Shown: positions 1-5,000 of the stretch, piece after piece | How positions within the stretch are numbered: the first letter of the stretch is position 1 | Layout of the letters: each line of letters starts with the position of its first letter | Position numbers and translations under genes: made by a program | Source of the DNA: Planctomycetota bacterium | Lineage (GTDB): Bacteria; Planctomycetota; Planctomycetia; Pirellulales; Thermoguttaceae | NCBI GenBank assembly: GCA_023397045.1 | Contig: JAEWUR010000573.1 | Span: forward strand, 1-5,000 | Reading direction: 5' to 3' | Length of the DNA: 5,000 nt | Notes under the pieces: generated by a model | The model's database searches: none | Seen by the model: only the letters and a program-made list of their open reading frames with translations | What the model was told of the DNA's origin: nothing

Positions 1-2
1 AC

Positions 3-74
3 GGCCATTCCTTAACCATGCTCAATCGCATTGCCGAAGCATTACATAAGAAGCTGAGCGTAGTTATGTCATGA
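3..74 (+). CDS. C-terminal end of a probable XRE-family (HigA-like) antitoxin, cut by the window edge
   Basis: The frame starting at base 3 is open from the window edge to a TGA at 72-74 and gives 23 residues ending SLTMLNRIAEALHKKLSVVMS. XRE-type antitoxins of the HigA class commonly end with a pattern like this: a Ser-Leu pair, a helix of the form L-x-x-I-A-x-A-L, then a short basic, hydrophobic strand after the helix-turn-helix domain. Such proteins bind their own promoter and neutralise a partner toxin, which is usually encoded just upstream, and would therefore lie outside this window. The helix-turn-helix itself is not visible, so the call rests on the tail alone. Another small helix-turn-helix regulator is possible. 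Nothing downstream is close enough to belong to the same operon. Confidence 0.5.
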   Translation, partial: GHSLTMLNRIAEALHKKLSVVMS

Positions 75-469
75 ACGAGTGATTTGCACACTCTCGCCGT
101 CAATAGAAACGGCTCCCTGATCGTTAAGGAGTTCGATGGAGTTGTCACCGGTGCAGAATGGTGCGGCCATCACCTCAACCCTGCTTCTGGCTGGCGAATT
201 GGCGGGCTCGCAGCAATACGCGCTGATTCATCTCATCTGGCACCAGTATGCCAGGACGCGCATCTAATACGTCTTCGCGCATTTCGACGTCTACGTGACC
301 GCAACGTATAGAAGCATCACGCAGTTCTGAAGCGCGACACCCCTCCGTAGCCCCCCCGCCGCCGGGAATCGTCACTGTAATCTGGCTCCGTTCAAGAATG
401 CAACAATTGTAATGCAGTCCGACTGGATGACCGCCCACGACCTCCGACACAAGAATCGCATTCAATATC
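75..469. other. Gene-free stretch between the regulator end and the zinc-ribbon gene
   Basis: No convincing gene lies in these 395 bases. The open frames on either strand are short and depend on rare start codons or lack ribosome binding sites. Their translations show no domain pattern I recognise, including a minus-strand frame of 98 codons from 471 down to 175. A run of seven C lies at about 345-352, followed by GCCGCCGGG. A perfect 8-bp palindrome CACCGGTG lies at 146-153 and recurs at 1328-1335. No tRNA, terminator or clear promoter was seen. The boundary of a mobile element could lie here, but no repeat marks it. Confidence 0.5.
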
Positions 470-1133
470 ATGGACCTACTGGAAGAGCTAAAGACTCACA
501 GCCGACGAGTGCTCGCCGGAGAACGTGTGCGGTATGGGGCGTGCCCTTGCTGCGGCGCGGTCGACGACGAGATCTTTCGGTTGCACGATTGCCGGCGTCG
601 CAAGTTTCGGCTGGTACTGGGGCGGCACATCCAGGTGTTCTCCTCATGGATTCTGCGGTGGCGTTGCCTGCGTTGCGGCGCACGGTTCACTGACTACCCG
701 CCCTTTCGCCTTGCCGCGCAAGCGGTTCGTTAAGGACTTTGTGTTGGAAAGGATCGATGCATACCTCGCAACCGACCAAACATACAGCCAAGTGGTTGAT
801 CGCGACGGAATGCCGATTATGTACGACGACCGCACGGACGCGACGGAAAAAAAGCCGTTGGGGCTAGCTCCCAGCACAGTTTGGCGGTGGCTGTTGCTGC
901 TCTATGAAATGAAAGACGCATTCTACGTCGCTGCAACGTGGATTCGAAATGAGCGGCCCGATCTCTTGCAGCGACTCGATTTGCAGTGCGTACCGTCCCA
1001 AAAGTATCGTTCTCGGCACCGCCGCGACATGCTTCAGCACACCCTACGTATGCTCGCAATAAGTCGCGTCTACGCGAAACTCTTTGGCAAGGGCATCTTC
1101 CCCCGTTACGAAACGCCCCAGGGCTGGTCGTGA
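470..1133 (+). pseudogene. Zinc-ribbon, transposon-type protein resembling DUF6431, split by a +1 frameshift
   Basis: The first frame, ATG 470 to TAA 731-733, gives an N-terminal zinc ribbon with cysteines at residues 25 and 28 (in ACPCCG) and 66 and 69 (in CLRCG), ending in TDYPPF. The continuation is one base further on, from codon 708 to TGA 1131-1133. It begins ALPRKRFVKDF and carries a helix-turn-helix-like stretch, LAPSTVWRWL. Joining the frames by skipping C707 gives one protein of 220 residues, and TDYPPFALPRKRFV reads smoothly as family sequence. In this family a zinc ribbon at the start is followed by a helical, probably DNA-binding part. Such genes are often found near mobile elements, but the biochemical role is unknown. 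The DUF6431 assignment is by pattern memory. The break could be a mutation, a sequencing error or programmed frameshifting. No strong ribosome binding site precedes 470. Confidence 0.65.
701..710 (+). other. +1 frameshift point within the zinc-ribbon gene
   Basis: The zero frame reads CCC TTT CGC. The family-like continuation needs CCC TTT (C) GCC, so one base is skipped. On a +1 slip, tRNA-Phe paired to TTT at 704-706 could re-pair with TTC at 705-707, which makes slippage mechanically possible. No stop codon or obvious stimulatory Shine-Dalgarno sequence sits at the site. The zero-frame stop is 25 bases further on at 731-733, so a simple one-base insertion is at least as likely. Confidence 0.5.
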
Positions 1134-1138
1134 TTTAG

Positions 1139-1271
1139 AATGCGTTTCGCACAAACATGAAGGCGTTGTAACGAACGTGTTGCGATGTCCGATCGACAGA
1201 TTCACCGGTTTGATTCTGGCGTTCGTCACCGCGGTAATTTTATGCTGCGCCTCTTTGGTGCGAAACGTATT
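1139..1271. repeat. 14-bp imperfect inverted repeat (arms 1139-1152 and 1258-1271)
   Basis: The left arm AATGCGTTTCGCAC and the right arm GTGCGAAACGTATT are reverse complements with one mismatch in 14, separated by 105 bases. The core GTGCGAAACG is exact over 10 bases. A third related copy, TTACGAAACGC at about 1106-1116, lies in the end of the broken zinc-ribbon gene and shares CGAAACG in the same orientation as the right arm. Spaced repeated cores just upstream of a recombinase gene suit binding sites for the recombinase, a ParB-like protein or a repressor. The function is inferred. Confidence 0.5.
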
Positions 1272-1309
1272 TCTCGCCGGATCGACTTTTTCTGTAAAAC
1301 GTCAATATC

Positions 1310-1315
1310 AAGGAG
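1310..1315 (+). promoter_or_regulatory. Ribosome binding site that fixes the recombinase start
   Basis: AAGGAG is followed by eight bases and then ATG at 1324. This is a near-consensus Shine-Dalgarno sequence at ideal spacing. It supports 1324 over the TTG at 1084 as the true start. Confidence 0.8.
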
Positions 1316-1323
1316 CCAACCAC

Positions 1324-2820
1324 ATGACACCGGTGAATTGGTGGGAAACCGCCTGCCTGGACCAGGCGACAGCTGTGTCCCGACCTCGAGCTGTGGCCTA
1401 CTATCGCCATTCTGCTCAGGATCGTCAAGAGAACTCTATTCCAATTCAGCGTGAGCAGGTCCGAAAATGGGCTGACGAGCATGGGCTGGAAATCATCAAG
1501 GAGTTCGAAGAGGCTGGGAAATCGGGTCTCAATGCCGAAGGGCGGCCGGAGTTCACCGACATGATGGAGAATTGGGTCAAGAAACGGGACGATTTCAGCT
1601 ATATCATTTGCCTGGACGTCTCCCGATGGGGTCGGTTCCAGGATCTCGACCTTTCTGCCCAATATAGCGCCGAATGCAAAACTCACGGCAAGCAGGTGGT
1701 CTACGTCAACTTGGGCAAGCCAAATGACGGCGACACCTTCTATCCAGTCCACGTGACGCTGGAACGTTTTCGCGCTGCGGAGTACAGCAAGGAACTGAGC
1801 AAGAAGGTCTGGGACGGTTGTGCAACGATATCGCGACAAGGTTACTGGGCGGGCGGGCCGCCGCCCTACGCTTTACATCGGCTTCTATTGGACGAACGCC
1901 GGGAGCCGGTGAATGTTTTGCGGCCCGGCCAGCGGAAGAGCATTCAGAACCAGCGTGTGACGTTGGTCATGGGCAACCCCGCTGAGGTAGCGGTGGTTCG
2001 CCGAATATTCTACGAGTTCGTCGAATTGCACCATTCTGAGTTTTTGATCGCCGAGCGGCTCAATGCCGATGGCATCCTCTCCGCCAAAGGTTGTCGATGG
2101 TCCCCGGGTATGGTGCTCCACTGCCTGCGAAAAGAATCGTACCGTGGCACGATCGTCTACAATCGCACCAGTCAAAAACTCATGACACCCCGCCATGCCA
2201 ATCCGCCCGACAAGTGGATCCGCACACCGGAGGCATTTGAGGGCGTCGTGCCGCCGGGGCAATTCGATCGGGCTCAGGAGATTCTCATGCAGCGTCGCCG
2301 CAAATATATTCCCGACGTCATGCTGGCGCAGTTGGAGGCACTGCACGTAGAGTATGGGATGCTAAGGCCGTCGCTTCTGCGGTTGTTGGACGACGCGCCG
2401 TCACCGGCAACCTTCAGCAACTGTTTTGGCGGCTTCGATCATGCCGTGCAGCATTTCTATCGGGCGTCGCGCGACCGGGCGCGTGAGATGGTCCTGCAGC
2501 GGATCCGGCAGCACGTGCCGGCCATCCTGCCTTACGCTGACTTCTTGGTGCTTGACCAAAGGCTCACCATTTCGGTGCAGCCGGCGGTGCCAATGTTCCA
2601 TGGCTACGCCCCTTATTGGCCCTTCCGGCCCGACCGACGCCATGTGATCGATATTACGCTGGGGGTTTTGCTTTCCGAGCCGGAGGAGTTCGACATACTC
2701 GGTTACGTGGCCCTGCCGCGATCTTTGGCCGGCCAACGTAGTCTGCGGATCAACGCACAATCGGCACGGACCGACATGTTTGGCCGTGACGACTTACAGT
2801 TCCTGCAACAACTCTTATAG
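1324..2820 (+). CDS. Serine recombinase (resolvase/invertase N-terminal domain plus Recombinase domain), no zinc ribbon
   Basis: This 498-residue protein would cut and rejoin DNA at paired sites through a covalent 5'-phosphoserine link. The resolvase-type catalytic domain covers about residues 21-165. YYRHSAQDRQENSI carries Arg28 and the nucleophile Ser30. Gln42 follows in PIQREQ, and DVSRWGR (98-104) supplies the paired arginines 101 and 104. The Recombinase domain (PF07508 type) runs about 174-290 and begins YWAGGPPPYAL. After it lies RYRGTIVYNR-like sequence near 275-285, then a helical region. Around 344-380 is a module ending FGGFDHAVQHFYR. The last 100 residues match the tails of other recombinases of this type by general pattern. 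There are no CxxC pairs after the catalytic domain, so the zinc ribbon and coiled coil typical of phage large serine integrases seem absent. The ParB-like gene follows within 3-15 bases, indicating an operon. The target site and direction of recombination cannot be read from the sequence. Confidence 0.92.
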   Translation: MTPVNWWETACLDQATAVSRPRAVAYYRHSAQDRQENSIPIQREQVRKWADEHGLEIIKEFEEAGKSGLNAEGRPEFTDMMENWVKKRDDFSYIICLDVSRWGRFQDLDLSAQYSAECKTHGKQVVYVNLGKPNDGDTFYPVHVTLERFRAAEYSKELSKKVWDGCATISRQGYWAGGPPPYALHRLLLDERREPVNVLRPGQRKSIQNQRVTLVMGNPAEVAVVRRIFYEFVELHHSEFLIAERLNADGILSAKGCRWSPGMVLHCLRKESYRGTIVYNRTSQKLMTPRHANPPDKWIRTPEAFEGVVPPGQFDRAQEILMQRRRKYIPDVMLAQLEALHVEYGMLRPSLLRLLDDAPSPATFSNCFGGFDHAVQHFYRASRDRAREMVLQRIRQHVPAILPYADFLVLDQRLTISVQPAVPMFHGYAPYWPFRPDRRHVIDITLGVLLSEPEEFDILGYVALPRSLAGQRSLRINAQSARTDMFGRDDLQFLQQLL

Positions 2821-2825
2821 ACCAT

Positions 2826-2829
2826 GGAG
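2826..2829 (+). promoter_or_regulatory. Ribosome binding site favouring the 2836 start of the first ParB-like gene
   Basis: GGAG stands six bases before ATG 2836. The upstream in-frame ATG at 2824, four bases after the recombinase stop, has no recognisable Shine-Dalgarno sequence. It could still be used by translational coupling with the recombinase, which would add four residues. Confidence 0.5.
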
Positions 2830-2835
2830 AAAACG

Positions 2836-3750
2836 ATGGATGGCTTACCGGAAATTGTACTGATGGCGGCTCGCCGCTACGAAGAGATCCCGATCGACAA
2901 GATCAAGGTGATCAACCACCGGAATCGGGACGCGGAGCAGTTCGACATCAACGTCGAGAGCATCGACCATGTCGGGCTGATGAAGCCGATCCGGGTGAAC
3001 GACAAGTTTTTGGAACGTACGGGATTTTACGAACTGGTCTTTGGCCAGGGGCGGCTGATGGCGTACCAGAAGCTGGGACAGCCGACGATCACGGCCGAGG
3101 TGGTCAACTGCACCAGGAAGGAGGCGTATCTGCAGTCGCTGATCGAAAACCTCGCCCGGACGAAGCCCAGCAGCATGTATTATGCTCGGGAGTTAAAGCG
3201 GATCCGCGACGAGGGCTGGGAATTCGCAGATATTGCCCGAATCGCGTGCAAGCCCGAAAGCTTCGTCCGCGAATACATCCGGCTGGTCGAGCAGGGTGAA
3301 GACCGGCTCATCCAGGGCGTCGAGCAAGGAGTCTTCCCCATCTCGTTCGCCACGAAGGTGGCAGGCGCCGAAAACGGCCAGATCCAAAACGTGCTGATGG
3401 ACGCATTTGACGAGGGTATTGTTACCGCCAACAACTTCGCCCAGGCGAGGCGGATCATCACCATGCGCGCCAAGATCGGCAGGGAGAAGCAGACGACGCC
3501 GGAAGACTATACCGTCGACCAGCTGAAAGAGGACATTGTCTCGGCGACCAAGGTCAAAACGTCGTATGTCCGTGAGGCCAAAGGGAAAGAATCGCGGTTC
3601 TTCACGTTGCTGACGGGGATCAGCGTCCTGTGGCGCGACCCCGAATTGGTGCAAATCCTTCGAGAAGAGAAGCTGGACAGCCGCCCGATTTTGGCGGGCG
3701 ATTTTGCGTATGAATCACCTGTAGCACTTCAGGAACAAAACCATGAATGA
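2836..3750 (+). CDS. ParB/RepB-like DNA-binding protein with intact ParB motifs (first of two)
   Basis: The product has 304 residues (308 if started at 2824). Residues 15-110 form a ParB/sulfiredoxin-like N-terminal domain. IPIDKIKV opens it, GLMKPIRV (47-54) follows, then FGQGRLMAYQ (69-78) at the place of the ParB GERRxRA box, and IENLAR (103-108) at the place of the ENxxR box. In ParB proteins these two boxes form the CTP-binding pocket. A helix-turn-helix follows at about 128-150 (FADIARIACKPESFVREYI), where canonical ParB proteins contact their DNA site. The tail, about residues 235-300, is helical and resembles RepB-type C-terminal domains. Chromosomal ParB works with ParA in DNA segregation, but no ParA is present here. 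With a recombinase directly upstream, a role in controlling recombination is a reasonable inference. The gene shares 8 bases with the next one. Confidence 0.85.
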   Translation: MDGLPEIVLMAARRYEEIPIDKIKVINHRNRDAEQFDINVESIDHVGLMKPIRVNDKFLERTGFYELVFGQGRLMAYQKLGQPTITAEVVNCTRKEAYLQSLIENLARTKPSSMYYARELKRIRDEGWEFADIARIACKPESFVREYIRLVEQGEDRLIQGVEQGVFPISFATKVAGAENGQIQNVLMDAFDEGIVTANNFAQARRIITMRAKIGREKQTTPEDYTVDQLKEDIVSATKVKTSYVREAKGKESRFFTLLTGISVLWRDPELVQILREEKLDSRPILAGDFAYESPVALQEQNHE

Positions 3751-4588
3751 CAACTATCTTGTGGACGGGCGGGATCTGTCCATCGTGAAACTCGTGCGTC
3801 GCACCGATCGGCAGATCGGCAAGAAGGACCAGCAGCGACTCCAATCGAGTCTGCAAGCCACCGGCCTATTGGAACCACTGATCGTGTTCGATCAGGGCGA
3901 CAGCTACCTGATCCTCGACGGCCAGCAGCGCTACGACATTCTTTTGGAATGGGGCATCGAGACGGTTCCCTGCATCGTCTGGCGGGAGCGTGAGGCCTAC
4001 ACGGCCAACAGGATGGTCAATCCTGTCAGCCCGGCCGAAGAGATCCGGATGCTGCGAAAATCACTCGAAGAACTTGACGAGAAGACGATCGCCGGTGCCT
4101 TGGGCCTTTCCGGCATTTCACATCGTCTGAACGACAGGGTGCTGAAACATCTTGATCCGAGGGTTGTCGAGGCGTTTGAATCGGGCAAGCTCAACCGACC
4201 CTGCACCAAGGAACTGACCCACGTGAAACCCGACCGGCAGGTCGAGATCCTGGACCTGATGGACACGTGCAACGACTACAGCACGACGTTCGCCAAGGGA
4301 TTGGTTTTGAAAACGCCGCCGGCGAAACGGGCCAAGGTCAACGGCACCAAAACGCCCTGGACCCAGGCGGACGAGAAGAAGAACGATCTCCTGAAACGGC
4401 TTCAAGAGGCCGAGCAGCAGCAAGACTTCTTCTCGGGCTTGTACCGGCAGTACACGTCCAATCTGCTGAAACTCGTGATTTACGTTCGTTCTTTGTTGGC
4501 CAACGAGCGTGTGCGGCAATACCTGTCGGAAAAACACGCCGAACAGTTGACTATGTTCGAACAGATCATCACCAGCACCGAGCGGTAA
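3743..4588 (+). CDS. RepB-like ParB-domain protein (second of two), plasmid partitioning RepB C-terminal type
   Basis: This 281-residue protein overlaps the previous gene by 8 bases at an ATGAATGA junction. AGGA at 3731-3734 lies eight bases before the ATG, so the two are probably translationally coupled. The ParB-like domain spans about residues 10-95. GLLEPLIV (41-48) is followed by ILDGQQRYDIL (57-67), a DGxxR form of the ParB box, and TVPCIVW (74-80). The ENxxR box of true ParB is not visible; NRMVNP sits in that area. A probable helix-turn-helix is at about 112-132 (KTIAGALGLSGISHRLNDR). The remaining half matches the PF07506 RepB C-terminal pattern: VKPDRQVEILDLM, then NDYSTTFAKGLV, then a coiled-coil-like Glu/Gln-rich stretch (KRLQEAEQQQ) and a terminal helical hairpin. 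Plasmid RepB binds partition sites, but no RepA or RepC is seen, so a plasmid role is not supported by this window. Confidence 0.85.
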   Translation: MNDNYLVDGRDLSIVKLVRRTDRQIGKKDQQRLQSSLQATGLLEPLIVFDQGDSYLILDGQQRYDILLEWGIETVPCIVWREREAYTANRMVNPVSPAEEIRMLRKSLEELDEKTIAGALGLSGISHRLNDRVLKHLDPRVVEAFESGKLNRPCTKELTHVKPDRQVEILDLMDTCNDYSTTFAKGLVLKTPPAKRAKVNGTKTPWTQADEKKNDLLKRLQEAEQQQDFFSGLYRQYTSNLLKLVIYVRSLLANERVRQYLSEKHAEQLTMFEQIITSTER

Positions 4589-4589
4589 G

Positions 4590-5000
4590 ATGGCTAGGAG
4601 AACACGAAGAAAGCAGCTTCTCGTCAAAGCGATTCAGGCGAAGCACAGTCACGGAATGTCGTTAAGACCCCATAAACGAAAATGGTCAAAGAAAGGCATC
4701 GTCGATGCCATTCTCGCCTATCGAAAGCGTGGGGTGCCAACAGATGCCATCGGGGGTATCGATCTTCCGTTGTACGCCGCTGGTCGGCGTCATTTCGGTA
4801 GTTGGCGTGAGGCACTGGCGACTGCCGGTTTGTCAGCGAGACCGCGGCGATCTTGGACACGAGACGAAGCCTTGGAGGCCATTCGGTCGGGACACCGGCA
4901 AGGATGGTCAATGACGCGTTTTCAGCGAGAGAATCGTTCGCTGGGGCGCGCTGCCCGCATTCATTTCGGAAGTTGGTCCAAGGCGGTCGCGGCCGCAGGG
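4590..5000 (+). CDS. Protein of tandem homing-endonuclease-associated repeats (HNH_repeat type), 3' end outside the window
   Basis: The frame opens at ATG 4590, one base after the stop of the RepB-like gene, and runs 137 codons to the window end without a stop. Two clear repeats with a 57-residue period are visible. Repeat 1 covers residues 32-80, opening WSKKGIVDAI and closing LYAAGRRHFGSWREALATAG. Repeat 2 covers 89-137, opening WTRDEALEAI and closing RAARIHFGSWSKAVAAAG. A basic half-repeat-like stretch occupies 10-28. The pattern W...AI...G...AxRxHFGSWxxAxxAAG fits the homing-endonuclease-associated repeat family (Pfam HNH_repeat), small helical units thought to bind DNA and sometimes joined to HNH nuclease domains. 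No nuclease motif is seen in the visible part. The N-terminus is very basic (MARRTRRK). The ribosome binding site is weak, which suggests coupling to the upstream gene. Confidence 0.75.
   Translation, partial: MARRTRRKQLLVKAIQAKHSHGMSLRPHKRKWSKKGIVDAILAYRKRGVPTDAIGGIDLPLYAAGRRHFGSWREALATAGLSARPRRSWTRDEALEAIRSGHRQGWSMTRFQRENRSLGRAARIHFGSWSKAVAAAG

Larger units (their letters stand above)
1134..1323. promoter_or_regulatory. Leader region of the recombinase operon
   Basis: These 190 bases separate the broken zinc-ribbon gene from the recombinase and are the likely place for the operon promoter and for recombinase or ParB binding sites. They contain a 14-bp imperfect inverted repeat (1139-1152 and 1258-1271) and end with a ribosome binding site. 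A weak sigma-70-like pair, TTGATT at 1210-1215 and TAATTT at 1235-1240, has a 19-base spacer, longer than ideal, so I do not call a promoter. The recombinase frame is open through this region back to a TTG at 1084, but its translation there does not look like recombinase sequence. Confidence 0.4.

Noticed and set aside
77..93. Small hairpin GAGTG-ATTTGCA-CACTC after the antitoxin-like gene, considered as a terminator
   Set aside because: The stem is only five base pairs and no T-run follows.
24..462. 9-bp direct repeat AATCGCATT at 24-32 and 454-462, considered as element ends
   Set aside because: Too short, the first copy lies in coding sequence, and no target duplication or terminal inverted repeat accompanies it.
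175..471. Minus-strand open frame of 98 codons in the left gene-free stretch
   Set aside because: No family resemblance, no clear ribosome binding site and low-complexity parts (a run of four Gly from the C-run). It cannot be excluded, but nothing supports it.
1210..1240. Possible sigma-70 promoter TTGATT / TAATTT
   Set aside because: The 19-base spacer is long and the -10 match is poor. Such pairs occur by chance in a leader of this size.
462..1310. Shared 9-mer TCAATATCA just before both the zinc-ribbon start (462-470) and the recombinase ribosome binding site (1302-1310)
   Set aside because: The match does not extend beyond nine bases in a useful way and could be chance. No palindrome or known operator is evident.
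1084..1323. 80-codon in-frame extension of the recombinase from a TTG, with a membrane-segment-like hydrophobic stretch
   Set aside because: ATG 1324 has a near-perfect ribosome binding site, and the catalytic domain begins about 20 residues after it. The extension overlaps the end of the zinc-ribbon gene and the leader repeats. The open frame is most likely chance.
1240..1839. Minus-strand open frame of 199 codons opposite the recombinase
   Set aside because: It lies opposite conserved catalytic-domain coding sequence, has no recognisable domain, and is the usual shadow of a GC-rich gene. The same holds for the minus-strand frames at 1885-2346, 3193-3654 and 4118-4627.

Overview
The window is a bacterial accessory segment of moderately high GC. 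I see no rRNA, tRNA, CRISPR array or insertion-sequence ends. The source cannot be named securely. The protein types (a recombinase with two ParB-like partners, a zinc-ribbon transposon-type protein, and homing-endonuclease-associated repeats) would suit a planctomycete or a proteobacterium. That assignment is inference.

Layout, all on the + strand. Positions 3-74 are the last 23 codons of a gene whose end resembles the C-terminus of HigA-type helix-turn-helix (XRE) antitoxins. Positions 75-469 hold no gene I can support. Positions 470-1133 encode a zinc-ribbon protein resembling the DUF6431 family, split by a one-base (+1) shift at about 704-708. Positions 1134-1323 are a leader with a 14-bp imperfect inverted repeat, ending in a good ribosome binding site. 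A tight gene row follows: a serine recombinase (1324-2820), a ParB/RepB-like protein (2836-3750, possibly from 2824), a second RepB-like ParB-domain protein (3743-4588, overlapping the first by 8 bases), and a protein built of homing-endonuclease-associated repeats (from 4590, running off the window).

The last four genes are packed like one operon. The recombinase has the full serine-recombinase catalytic set but no zinc ribbon in its C-terminal half. The two ParB-like proteins differ sharply in their nucleotide-binding motifs, and no ParA ATPase lies nearby. The recombinase plus two ParB-domain proteins resembles a cassette found in many bacterial genomes and usually labelled plasmid partitioning, although no replicon is evident. 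A plausible reading, not proven here, is that the ParB-like pair binds DNA near the recombination site and controls synapsis or direction of the recombinase. The repeat protein would then be another DNA-binding or nuclease partner. The leader repeats are the best candidate sites for such binding.
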